Position numbers and translations under genes: made by a program. The notes under the pieces are model-generated. The model ran no database searches. It was not told the DNA's origin and worked only from the letters and a program-made list of their open reading frames with translations. Below are positions 6,969 to 14,683 of a stretch of DNA of 35,499 nucleotides, one piece after another; position 1 is the stretch's first letter; the number at the start of each line of letters is the position of its first letter. This DNA is from Geosporobacter subterraneus DSM 17957 (lineage in GTDB: Bacteria > Bacillota > Clostridia > Peptostreptococcales > Thermotaleaceae), in NCBI RefSeq assembly GCF_900142145.1, contig NZ_FQZV01000041.1:1-35499 (forward strand). The letters run 5' to 3'.

Positions 6969-7829
6969 ATGAATGAGGTTATGAACAAGCTGGTCGCCGC
7001 AAGTCTTCAGAACCGTAATGAAGACGACTACCTGGACGAAGAAGGTTTCCTTGTGTGTGGTAAGTGTCACACCAGGAAACAACAAGACATAACCCTTCCA
7101 GCATTCGGGGGCCAGTCCGAAAGGGTTATTCGCGTCGGAATAGCATGCGAATGCAGGAAGAAGGAAATTGAAGCAGAACGCGCGGCTGAAGAACGAAGAC
7201 AATTCCTTCAGCGAATGGAAGTCCTTCGCCGCGACGGGATCACCGATCCGGCGTACTTACAATACACCTTCGACCAGGACGATAACCGGAACCCAGAGGT
7301 TTCCGAAGTCTGCCGGCGTTACGTCGAGAACTGGGACGAAATGTTTAAGGATAATATCGGAATCCTGTTTTATGGCGGTGTCGGGACCGGAAAGTCCTTC
7401 CTGGCTTGTTGCATAGCAAACGCGCTTATAGAAAAGCTGGTTCCGGTTAGTGTTACGAATTTTCCGCGGATTTTGAATAAACTTCAGGGTTTCGGGTTCG
7501 GTGAAGAACGTCAGGAATTCATTGACAAGCTACAGCGTTATAAATTGCTGGTGATTGATGATCTGGGCGTGGAGCGGGACACTTCGTATTCTACCGAACA
7601 AGTCTACAACGTAATTGACACCAGGTCCAGGTCCGGAATGCCGTTGATCATTACAACGAACCTGTCAATGGACGACTTAAAGAACCCGCCTTCCCTGGGC
7701 CACGCGCGGATATATGATCGCGTCCTGGAAATGTGTCCTATTCGGCTAAAGCTGGTCGGGGAATCCAGAAGGACAACAATAGCGAACGAACGGAGAGATA
7801 AAGCCAAAAAACTTCTTGGTCTGAAATGA
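6969..7829 (+). CDS. dnaC: DnaC-like helicase loader ATPase
   Basis: This 286-residue AAA+ protein loads the replicative helicase. Walker A is GGVGTGKS at 136-143, Walker B is LLVIDDLG at 193-200, and a sensor-like TTNLS follows. The N-terminal part (about 28-62) has a zinc-finger-like set of cysteines (CGKC and CEC), and residues 60-85 form a charged helix. No replicative helicase is encoded in the window, so it presumably loads host DnaB/DnaC helicase at the phage origin selected by the upstream initiator. Its stop overlaps the resolvase start (ATGA). Confidence 0.93.
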   Translation: MNEVMNKLVAASLQNRNEDDYLDEEGFLVCGKCHTRKQQDITLPAFGGQSERVIRVGIACECRKKEIEAERAAEERRQFLQRMEVLRRDGITDPAYLQYTFDQDDNRNPEVSEVCRRYVENWDEMFKDNIGILFYGGVGTGKSFLACCIANALIEKLVPVSVTNFPRILNKLQGFGFGEERQEFIDKLQRYKLLVIDDLGVERDTSYSTEQVYNVIDTRSRSGMPLIITTNLSMDDLKNPPSLGHARIYDRVLEMCPIRLKLVGESRRTTIANERRDKAKKLLGLK

Positions 7830-8257
7830 AAGGGTGTGAAGAATTGCGCTGTAAACTGACTATCCCTGGCCTTCTGCCAGGTTTGAACGAATATATCGAA
7901 GCCGAACGCGGCAAAAAAGGCAAGTACAAAGCGGCGTCTATGAAGAAGCAAGCTGAACACGTTATCGGCTTTATGATAAAATCCCAGCTTCGCGGCGTCC
8001 GCTTCACCGGACCGGTGGTTATACATTACACCTGGATAGAGCCTAACAAAAGGCGTGATAAAGATAATATTGCCTTTGCAAAGAAATTTATTCAGGACAG
8101 CCTTGTCCAGATGGGCGTCCTGGAAAACGACGGCTGGAAACACATTGAATATTTTACAGACAGCTTCGCCGTAGACCCCAAAAATCCACGGGTTGAAGTG
8201 GTAATCGAAGATTATGAAGGAGGTAAACCTTGTTATGAGCGTAAAGGTAAAAATTAA
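7826..8257 (+). CDS. rusA: RusA-like Holliday junction resolvase
   Basis: This 143-residue protein cuts Holliday junctions and branched phage DNA. The family pattern is clear: LPGLNEYIEAERGKKGKYKA near the N-terminus, the acidic catalytic region RRDKDNIAFAKKFIQDSL (Asp residues in KDN), and the late GWKHIEYFTDSF and beta strand VEVVIE. It overlaps dnaC by 4 nt, so it is translationally coupled to replication genes. Its 3' end overlaps the ribosome binding region of the next gene. Confidence 0.92.
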   Translation: MKGCEELRCKLTIPGLLPGLNEYIEAERGKKGKYKAASMKKQAEHVIGFMIKSQLRGVRFTGPVVIHYTWIEPNKRRDKDNIAFAKKFIQDSLVQMGVLENDGWKHIEYFTDSFAVDPKNPRVEVVIEDYEGGKPCYERKGKN

Positions 8258-8927
8258 GCACCTGAAACCTGGTACTGTTTTCCATGCCGGCCCTGTGGCC
8301 GTTAGAGTTCTGGAACATTTTGCAGACGGTAAAACCCTGGTGATAACTGATGAGTGTATCGCCGACCGGCCATTCACTTGTCAGCCATTTAAGCCGAACC
8401 GGCCTGAAGACTGGAAAGCGAACAACTGGCGGACAAGCACCCTTCGCGCCGATCTGAACCGTGACTTCCTGAATAGTTTTGACGAAGCCGGCGGCCCGAT
8501 CCTGTCGAAAAACATCATTCCGGCAGAATGGGACCTTACCGACAGCGCCGGCAATAACACTTACGGAAGTGTTACTGACAAAATCGGCCTGCTAACTGAA
8601 GCCATGTTCAGAAAGTACAGCGAACAGGGACTTCTTGACCTGGACGACTGGTGGTGGCTTATAACCCCGTACGCCGGCGCTTCGAGCAACGCGCGGCTTG
8701 TCTACACGGGCGGCACGCTGAACAGCCTCAACGCGTACTTCGGCCGCGGGGGCGTTCGGCCGGCTTTGTATGTGGAATCTGAAATCGAAGTCGAACTGGA
8801 AGAAGACGAAGTCGACCTTTCCCCTTCCGCCCTGCTTGAAGGCTTCACAACGCGCCAGCTTGTGGAAGAACTGTTCAGGCGAATAGGCACGGAAAAGGAG
8901 GTTATCGAAGATGATAACGACTTCTGA
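8235..8927 (+). CDS. Early DUF6273 (C-type lectin-like) protein, remote DGR target
   Basis: This 230-residue protein is a second target of the phage DGR. The start at ATG 8235 is preceded by GAAGGAGGT; an upstream in-frame start lies in that ribosome binding site. Residues about 20-180 follow the DUF6273 pattern: NNWRTSTLRADLNRDFLNSF, DKIGLLTEAMF, then DDWWWLITPYAG and GGVRPALYV. Variable residues 144-178 are encoded by VR1 (8664-8768). Unlike many targets, the VR is not at the C-terminus. An acidic segment (183-194) and a helix (LLEGFTTRQLVEELFRR) follow. No signal peptide or membrane helix is seen, and the gene sits between rusA and other early genes, so it is probably an intracellular early protein. 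Ligand unknown. Confidence 0.87.
   Translation: MSVKVKIKHLKPGTVFHAGPVAVRVLEHFADGKTLVITDECIADRPFTCQPFKPNRPEDWKANNWRTSTLRADLNRDFLNSFDEAGGPILSKNIIPAEWDLTDSAGNNTYGSVTDKIGLLTEAMFRKYSEQGLLDLDDWWWLITPYAGASSNARLVYTGGTLNSLNAYFGRGGVRPALYVESEIEVELEEDEVDLSPSALLEGFTTRQLVEELFRRIGTEKEVIEDDNDF
8664..8768 (+). repeat. DGR variable repeat VR1 (remote target)
   Basis: The 105 bases align without gaps to the template repeat at 29530-29634. There are 14 differences, all at template adenines: aac to tac, aat to gct, aac to agc, aat to ctt, aac to tac, gac to ggc, aac to agc, aac to ctc, atc to ttc, agc to cgc and gat to gct. All 77 non-adenine template positions are unchanged. It encodes residues 144-178 of the early DUF6273 protein. 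The A-free 3' segment GGGGGCGTTCGGCCGG (8748-8763) is the likely initiation-of-mutagenic-homology region. Confidence 0.95.
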
Positions 8928-9198
8928 ACTTAAAGCCAGGGTCGAAAAAGAAGTCGGGACTGAAATATGTCCCGTCTTCTTCCAAAAGGACGAAAACTAC
9001 GCACGCCGCAAACTGAACCTGACAAATGAGCGCGCCGGCCGGAAGTATGGTGACGACGGTTACGGCGACGAATACCTGGTTCTACTTACGGCCGACACAG
9101 TCCGCGAAATGGCATTTTCAGAATATACCCTTATTCGGTCAATAGAGATCATGACGGCCAAAGCCGCCGCCACGGAAGGAGGTTGCGCAAATGAATAA
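8911..9198 (+). CDS. Small early protein, unknown function
   Basis: This 95-residue protein has an ATG at 8911 preceded by AAAGGAGG about 9 nt upstream. The start overlaps the end of the DGR target gene by 17 nt, so the two are probably translated together. The sequence is mixed helix and strand (SELKARVEKEV; DEYLVLLTADTVREMAF) without membrane segments. I do not recognise the family. Its tight coupling makes it a candidate partner of the diversified protein, which is inference only. Confidence 0.7.
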   Translation: MITTSELKARVEKEVGTEICPVFFQKDENYARRKLNLTNERAGRKYGDDGYGDEYLVLLTADTVREMAFSEYTLIRSIEIMTAKAAATEGGCANE

Positions 9199-9913
9199 AA
9201 CAAAAATTGACTGGGCGACTATGTCCTGGAACCCTGTCACTGGCTGTCTTCACGATTGCCCTTATTGCTACGCGCGAAGGATCGCACAAAGGTTCCACGG
9301 CCTTGATGGCGTCGGATCAGATGGCCTTCTGGAATTATCTGAACGCCGCGACCATGCCTTCCCTGCGGGATTTATGCCTACTTTCCACAAATACAGACTT
9401 GATGAACCGGTAAAGAAAAATAAACCCCAGGTTATCTTTGTCGGGTCAATGTGCGATCTTTTTGGCGACTGGGTTCCGGACGGGTGGATATTGAGGGTAT
9501 TTGAATCCTGTAAAGAAGCCCCGCACCATAGATATTTATTCCTGACAAAGAATCCAGAACGATACTTAAACCTATATTACAAAGGCAAACTTCCTGAACA
9601 ACCTAACTTCTGGTATGGAACTACAATCACGAATCAGACCGACTATGAAAGGGTCTGGCGAAGACTGGCTAACCTGCCGCAGACTTGCAACACTTATTTC
9701 AGTATTGAACCAATGCACGGCGAAATAAATCTGGGGTTCATGCCGCCGTGGATCATTATTGGAGCAGAAACCGGAAGCAGGAAAGATAAAAAAATCCCGA
9801 AGCGAGAATGGATTGAAAGCATAGTCCTTGCTTGCACAGAAGAAGCAGTTTTTATGAAAGAAAGTCTTCGTCCGGTTTGGGGCGACAACCTGATTCAAAA
9901 ATATCCCTGGTAA
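9191..9913 (+). CDS. Gp37/Gp68 family (DUF5131) phage protein
   Basis: This 240-residue protein belongs to the DUF5131 family common in phages. The N-terminal WNPVTGCLHDCPYCYARR resembles a radical-SAM-type cysteine cluster (C-x3-C-x2-C). Later conserved segments include VFVGSMCDLFGDWVP, FLTKNPERY, WYGTTITNQ, FSIEPMHGEI and IIIGAETGSRK, consistent with a TIM-barrel enzyme. The reaction is not established. It overlaps the previous gene by 8 nt and ends with the typical KESLRPVWGD region, so it appears full length. Confidence 0.88.
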   Translation: MNKTKIDWATMSWNPVTGCLHDCPYCYARRIAQRFHGLDGVGSDGLLELSERRDHAFPAGFMPTFHKYRLDEPVKKNKPQVIFVGSMCDLFGDWVPDGWILRVFESCKEAPHHRYLFLTKNPERYLNLYYKGKLPEQPNFWYGTTITNQTDYERVWRRLANLPQTCNTYFSIEPMHGEINLGFMPPWIIIGAETGSRKDKKIPKREWIESIVLACTEEAVFMKESLRPVWGDNLIQKYPW

Positions 9914-9926
9914 GGTGGTGTTATAT

Positions 9927-10187
9927 ATGCAGAATCAGGAAACGAAATGGATAAGTGTAAATGACAGATTACCAGAATGCATAGAGAAATATGGAATTTC
10001 CAAAATCGTGTTGTGTCTTGACGCCAAAGGAAGAGTAGGATTTGGCATTTACCAAAACGGCGAAAGGCAATTATATCATGAGGGATGGTTTACCGGGGGC
10101 GAAGTTGGCGAAAATTGCGTAAAAATTACCCACTGGATGCCCATACCAGAACCCCCAAAAACGATATTAACAAATGAAACATTATAA
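9927..10187 (+). CDS. DUF551 protein
   Basis: This 86-residue protein has the DUF551 hallmarks: KWISVNDRLPE at the start and ITHWMPIPEPP near the end, separated by a short beta-rich core. Such proteins are widespread in phage early regions; their role is unknown. I place the start at ATG 9927, 8-10 nt after AAGGTGG. The GTG codons at 9915 and 9918 lie inside that ribosome binding site. Confidence 0.87.
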   Translation: MQNQETKWISVNDRLPECIEKYGISKIVLCLDAKGRVGFGIYQNGERQLYHEGWFTGGEVGENCVKITHWMPIPEPPKTILTNETL

Positions 10188-10311
10188 GCACAGAAATATT
10201 TTCAATCCTGGGCGCACAGGACGCCGCAGGAGCGTCGAAAACAACCGAGGACGACCAAATATATTACCGAGCAAAAACGAAGCCCTTAAATGGCAAATAA
10301 AACGCTTTTAG
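10174..10311 (+). CDS. Possible 45-residue basic protein
   Basis: An open frame from ATG 10174 fills the gap between the DUF551 and ssb genes. The product is very basic (NPGRTGRRRSVENNRGRP) and ends KWQIKRF. No ribosome binding site is evident, but the 14-nt overlap with the previous gene would allow coupled translation. It could equally be spurious. Confidence 0.33.
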   Translation: MKHYKHRNIFNPGRTGRRRSVENNRGRPNILPSKNEALKWQIKRF

Positions 10312-10329
10312 AAGATGGGAGGAAATCGA

Positions 10330-10722
10330 ATGAATCAATGTCAACTTCTGGGACGCCTTGTCCGTGATCCTGAATTGAGATATACTCAACAGGGAACGCC
10401 GGTCTGTTCTTTTACGCTGGCCGTGGACAGGCGCTTCAATAGAGATAAAACAGACTATATAAGGGTTATTGCCTGGCGCAATACAGCCGAATTTTGCGCG
10501 AACTACTTTCAGAAAGGTTCCAGGATCGCCCTGGTCGGAAGCATACAAACGCGGACCTGGGAAGACGACAGCGGCAAGAAACACCGCGAAGTCGAGGTTA
10601 TCGCCGATTCAGTCTACTTCGCCGAATCCAAAAGAGATAATCAGCTTGAAAGTCCTGTCGAAGACGCTATCGCAAGCGGTGATTTTATACCTGTGGACAT
10701 GGACGAAGATTGCCCCTTTTAA
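10330..10722 (+). CDS. ssb: Single-stranded DNA-binding protein
   Basis: This 130-residue SSB has a complete OB fold (MNQCQLLGRLVRDPELRYTQ; FTLAVDRRF; YIRVIAWRNTAEFCANYF; GSRIALVGSIQTRTWED) and the acidic C-terminal tip DMDEDCPF, which recruits replication and repair partners. I chose ATG 10330 because GGGAGG lies 8 nt upstream. It acts with the annealing protein, nuclease and helicase loader of the early operon. Confidence 0.95.
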   Translation: MNQCQLLGRLVRDPELRYTQQGTPVCSFTLAVDRRFNRDKTDYIRVIAWRNTAEFCANYFQKGSRIALVGSIQTRTWEDDSGKKHREVEVIADSVYFAESKRDNQLESPVEDAIASGDFIPVDMDEDCPF

Positions 10723-10752
10723 CGGGCCGGCCGGAGAAGGGAGGGAATCGAC

Positions 10753-11268
10753 GTGGACGCAGAAAGACGAATCCGCAGGAACATTGAAGACATACTTCAG
10801 AACCACGACCAGGAGATTATGACCATAGACGCGCAGATCGAAGCAGAACGCGCCGCGCTGGAAGCGGACCTGGAAAGTATAAGGGCCAGGGCCTACCCGT
10901 CAATCAAATATGACGACGTCCGCGTTCAGACCACTTCCGATCCGGACAGCAAAATGGTTCACATTGTCGAAGCGATTGAACGCAGGCGAAAAAGAGCGGA
11001 AAGAAATATCGCCGCGTTGGAAGAACGAAGGCGTCAGATAGAAGCAGTCTATCATAACATATTAAGCCTGGACACGAAGTCAAAATGTGTTTTACTTACC
11101 CTTTATTATCCGAAACGCACTTATGAGGAAGCGGCCGAAATTCTTAACGTCGACGTTTCGACTATAGCCAGAAGAAGAAAAGACGCAATTGCTTCCCTGG
11201 TCAAAAGGTTCTGGCATACTGAAAAGAACAGGCTTCCGGCGAATGAAGAAAAATGCGTTAAAATTTGA
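10753..11268 (+). CDS. ArpU-like late transcription regulator
   Basis: This 171-residue protein starts at GTG after GGGAGGG. Residues about 5-95 are long charged helices (coiled coil). Residues about 110-160 form a sigma-region-4-like helix-turn-helix (KCVLLTLYYPKRTYEEAAEI, then LNVDVSTIARRRKDAIASL). This layout and its position as the last early gene, just before terminase, match ArpU/RinA-type activators that switch on late transcription. Its likely target is the promoter region at 11269-11453. Confidence 0.8.
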   Translation: MDAERRIRRNIEDILQNHDQEIMTIDAQIEAERAALEADLESIRARAYPSIKYDDVRVQTTSDPDSKMVHIVEAIERRRKRAERNIAALEERRRQIEAVYHNILSLDTKSKCVLLTLYYPKRTYEEAAEILNVDVSTIARRRKDAIASLVKRFWHTEKNRLPANEEKCVKI

Positions 11269-11453
11269 TTGCAAATGATTGCAAGTGTATGCAGTTATAC
11301 GCCATTGTTCGTATAAAAACCCCTATGGTAATATTATCCTGGGGACTGGGCGGTCCCCCCTCCTTTAATATAGGGAAACCGAAGAAGACGTCTTAAATAG
11401 GCGTCTTTTTCTGTTTCCCAGCGTGAAAATATATGAAAGGTCGGTGATGAATC
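11269..11453 (+). promoter_or_regulatory. Early/late junction: candidate late promoter, hairpins, terminator
   Basis: This non-coding stretch holds a repeated GATTGCAA (about 11269-11285) and a possible promoter, TTGTTC (11305-11310), 18 nt, TAATAT (11329-11334). It also has an imperfect palindrome around TAATATTA (11320-11344) and a 6-bp stem hairpin GGGGAC/GTCCCC (11341-11358). A second hairpin with AAGACG/CGTCTT arms followed by a T-run (about 11386-11412) resembles an early terminator. It is also where a cos or pac site would be expected, but I cannot identify one. Confidence 0.5.
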
Positions 11454-11954
11454 GTGGCGAAGTTAACCGCGAAACAAAAACGGTTTGTCGAGGAATACCT
11501 TATCGACCTGAACGCGACACAAGCCGCGATTCGGGCCGGTTACAGTCCTAACAGCGCAAGGGACATAGGAAGTGAAAACCTAACAAAACCCCACATTCGC
11601 GCGCGTGTAGAAGAAGCGCTGGCCGAGCGTTCGAAAAGAACTGGGATAAATGCGGATCGCGTGGTCCGTGAACTTGCCCGAATTGCCTTTGTGAACGCGG
11701 CCGACGTGATCAACTTCGATAGTGCCACCCTATCGGAAAACGCGTCCGAAGATGATACCGCGGCCATTGCTTCGGTAAGGGTTAAGACCATACCAACGGA
11801 CGCCGGCGAAGGTGTGGAGCGCGAAATCCGAATGTGTGATAAGCTGAAAGCCCTTGAACTGCTGGGTAAACATCTGGGAATGTTCAATAATGATCCTGAA
11901 TCCAACGTCCCCGTTACAGTGGTGATTAACTATGACTACGGCGACGAAGGTTAA
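11454..11954 (+). CDS. terS: Terminase small subunit
   Basis: This 166-residue protein is of the Terminase_2 type. The N-terminal part has the conserved pattern LTAKQKRFVEEYLIDLNATQ then AAIRAGYSPNSARDIGSENL, a DNA-binding helix-turn-helix, followed by RARVEEALAERSKRTGI. It recognises the packaging site and stimulates the large subunit. Translation starts at GTG 11454, and its 3' end overlaps the large-subunit gene by 23 nt. Confidence 0.92.
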   Translation: MAKLTAKQKRFVEEYLIDLNATQAAIRAGYSPNSARDIGSENLTKPHIRARVEEALAERSKRTGINADRVVRELARIAFVNAADVINFDSATLSENASEDDTAAIASVRVKTIPTDAGEGVEREIRMCDKLKALELLGKHLGMFNNDPESNVPVTVVINYDYGDEG

Positions 11955-13203
11955 GGTAATAACAAAGGCAAAGTTTAACCCTATATTCAAACCGGTTAAT
12001 GAGTGGCGCGGCCGCTACCGTATATTAAAAGGTTCTGCCGGTTCCGGAAAATCGGTCAACGTGGCCCAGGACTATATCGCGAAGTTATCCGATCCGGCTT
12101 ATGAAGGCGCCAACCTTCTTGTTGTTCGTAAGGTCGAGGAAACTAACCGCGATAGTACCTTCGCAGAACTTCAGGCGGCCATTTACAGAATGTTCGGCAA
12201 TCACGCGCCGAAAATCTGGAAGATAACCCTTAACCCTTTATCTCTGGAATGCAAAACTACCGGAAACAAGATCATATTCCGCGGGGTTAAGGACCAAAGA
12301 CAGCGCGAAAAGGTTAAGTCGATAACCTTCAAAAAAGGGAAGCTGACCTGGATATGGATTGAGGAAGCGACAGAACTTGAAGCGGAAGACGTTGACATAT
12401 TGGACGACCGTCTTCGTGGTGATCTGTCGGACCTGAACCCGAATTTATATTATCAAATAACAATGACCTTCAACCCCGTTAGCGCGACCCACTGGATAAA
12501 GGCGCGCTATTTTGATAGGTCCGATCCGGAGGTCTTAACCCACCATTCCACTTATAAGGATAACCGGTTTATAGACCCTGGTTATTATCGGCGTATGGAA
12601 CGCAGGAAGATTGAAGACCCAGAAGGTTATCGCGTGTATGGCCTGGGCGAATGGGGAGAACTTGGCGGCCTGATATTGACGAACTTCGAGGTTCACGACT
12701 TCCCCACCGGAAAAGAATACTTCGATTCGGTTTATTACGGTCAGGACTTCGGTTTCAATCACGCGAACGCGATCCTGGGTATTGGCTTCAAGGACGGCGA
12801 AATTTATATCCGGTCCGAATTATACGTCTTTGAGAAGGACACGGAAGAAATTATCGCCCTGGCCCGCAAAGCAAACATTGACCCCAGGGTTGAAATGTTC
12901 TGCGATTCGGCCGAGCCGGACAGGATCAGGACCTGGCAAAAGGCTGGCTTCAGGGCCTACCCTGTTAAGAAGGAACAAGGAAGCGTTAAGGCCCAGATTG
13001 ACTTCCTGAAAGGCCGAAAAATCCACATTCACCCTTCCTGTGTGAACACGCTTAAAGAAATTCAACAATGGAAGTGGAAAAAGGACCCTACAACGGGGTT
13101 GTATATAGACGAACCGGTCGAATTCATGGACGACGCTATGGCCGCCCTTCGCTATTCTGTTGAAAGAATTCGCCGCGGTTCCGCAATCGAGATTTTGAAG
13201 TGA
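11932..13203 (+). CDS. terL: Terminase large subunit (PBSX family)
   Basis: This 423-residue packaging motor has an N-terminal ATPase with Walker A GSAGSGKS (34-41) and Walker B IWIEEATE (about 141-148), plus the coupling region MTFNP near 179-183. The C-terminal nuclease domain has acidic sites at GQDFGF (about 268-273) and FCDSAEPDRI (about 322-331) and ends with the DDAMAALRY motif. It pumps DNA into the capsid through the portal and cuts the concatemer. Full length for the family. Confidence 0.95.
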   Translation: MTTATKVKVITKAKFNPIFKPVNEWRGRYRILKGSAGSGKSVNVAQDYIAKLSDPAYEGANLLVVRKVEETNRDSTFAELQAAIYRMFGNHAPKIWKITLNPLSLECKTTGNKIIFRGVKDQRQREKVKSITFKKGKLTWIWIEEATELEAEDVDILDDRLRGDLSDLNPNLYYQITMTFNPVSATHWIKARYFDRSDPEVLTHHSTYKDNRFIDPGYYRRMERRKIEDPEGYRVYGLGEWGELGGLILTNFEVHDFPTGKEYFDSVYYGQDFGFNHANAILGIGFKDGEIYIRSELYVFEKDTEEIIALARKANIDPRVEMFCDSAEPDRIRTWQKAGFRAYPVKKEQGSVKAQIDFLKGRKIHIHPSCVNTLKEIQQWKWKKDPTTGLYIDEPVEFMDDAMAALRYSVERIRRGSAIEILK

Positions 13204-13213
13204 GGTGTAAAGC

Positions 13214-14683
13214 ATGGCATTAACCGAGATGGACCAAATAAAGATGATCCTTTCCGATCCGGAAAAGGTTCCTATGTCGCTGGCCCAGATAGTCGGTGAA
13301 GAAATAAAAGAATTCAAGTCGTCCGAGCAATACAAGATCATGGTCGAAGCTGAACAGTATTACAGGAACCGGTCAGACGTCCAGAGGAAGACGAACGACG
13401 TCGCCAACCGGTCAAACTGTAAAATCGAACACCCGATCCTTAAAAAGCTGGTGGACCAAAAGGTCAATTACCTTCTTTCGAAGCCCTGGACCGTTGACAC
13501 CAGTAATAAGGCATACGCGGAAGCGCTGGGCGAAATATTCGACGCAAGGTTCCGCAAGAAAATTAAAAGTCTTGGGAAAAACGCGATTAAATCAGGTATC
13601 GCCTGGATACAGCCTTATTTTGACGAAGACGGCAAGCTGGCCTTTATGCTTATTCCTTCGACCGAGATTATCCCTTTATGGCGCGATTCTGAACGGACAA
13701 AACTTGACGCTTTTATCCGCTTCTATGACCAGATAGTTTATATCGGGACACGCAAACACACAATCACACGGGCCGAATTCTGGTATCCTGGCGGCGTTAA
13801 GCGCTTCGTTACCGGTCTGGAAGGCGGCTTTAGGTTCATGGTCGATAAGGAATACGGCACCGAAGAAAACGACTATACCGAAAGCCATTTTGTCGTCGGG
13901 AATAAGGCTTATAATTGGGAGGAAGTCCCTATCGCCTGGTTAAGATACAACGACGAAGAACTTCCCTTGTGTTACTTCGTGAAAGACCTGATCGACGATA
14001 TTAACTGGCAGACATCAGTAACGGCCGACGTGCTTCGCGACGTGGCGAAGTTTATATATATCCTGAAGAACTATGGCGGCCAGGACCTGGGCGAATTTAT
14101 TAAGGACCTGAAGGAACACCTGGCAATCAAAGTTACTTCTGATGGTGGCGTTGATAAGCTACAGGCCGACCTTAATATTGACGCGGTTATGGCCTTCCTG
14201 GATAAACAGCGCCGCGACGTATTCGACTTCGCTTCGGCCGTCGACACGAAGGACCCAGACCTGGGGAACGCTTCCGGAACAGCTATCAATTTCCGTTATA
14301 TGGACCTGGACGCTGGCTGTGACGCGTTGGGAACCGAACTGAAAGAAACCTTCCAGCGCCTGAAGCTGTTCATTGATGTTTACTTACAGCTTATCGGCAA
14401 GGGTGACTTCACGAAGGAACAGTTCGACATTATCTTTAATGTCGATATGCCGGTCAATGAAACTGAAATAATTAACAACATCAGGGCCAGCGAAGGAATC
14501 ATTTCTAAACGGACACAGATTCAGAATCACCCGTGGGTTACTGACGCCGACGAAGAACTGAAACGGATTGAGGAAGAACGGAAAAAGGCTATGGAGGAAT
14601 TCGGAAGCGGCTTATTTGATAATGACCTGGGGGTGAGAAATGAAGGCGACGAGAAAGACGACGGAAGCGGTGACGAAGAATGA
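13214..14683 (+). CDS. Portal protein (SPP1 gp6-like)
   Basis: This 489-residue protein matches the SPP1-type portal family (Phage_prot_Gp6). The N-terminal part contains YYRNRSDVQRK and PILKKLVDQKVNYLLSKPW. The central stem and crown region includes VPIAWLRYNDEELPLCYFVK and DLIDDINWQTSVTADVLRD. The tail is acidic (EERKKAMEEFGSG and beyond). Twelve copies would form the dodecameric ring through which DNA passes. Its stop overlaps the start of the MuF gene by 4 nt. Confidence 0.93.
   Translation: MALTEMDQIKMILSDPEKVPMSLAQIVGEEIKEFKSSEQYKIMVEAEQYYRNRSDVQRKTNDVANRSNCKIEHPILKKLVDQKVNYLLSKPWTVDTSNKAYAEALGEIFDARFRKKIKSLGKNAIKSGIAWIQPYFDEDGKLAFMLIPSTEIIPLWRDSERTKLDAFIRFYDQIVYIGTRKHTITRAEFWYPGGVKRFVTGLEGGFRFMVDKEYGTEENDYTESHFVVGNKAYNWEEVPIAWLRYNDEELPLCYFVKDLIDDINWQTSVTADVLRDVAKFIYILKNYGGQDLGEFIKDLKEHLAIKVTSDGGVDKLQADLNIDAVMAFLDKQRRDVFDFASAVDTKDPDLGNASGTAINFRYMDLDAGCDALGTELKETFQRLKLFIDVYLQLIGKGDFTKEQFDIIFNVDMPVNETEIINNIRASEGIISKRTQIQNHPWVTDADEELKRIEEERKKAMEEFGSGLFDNDLGVRNEGDEKDDGSGDEE

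Noticed and set aside
7604-8377. 257-residue minus-strand open frame
   Set aside because: It is antisense to dnaC, rusA and the early DGR target, with no supporting signals.
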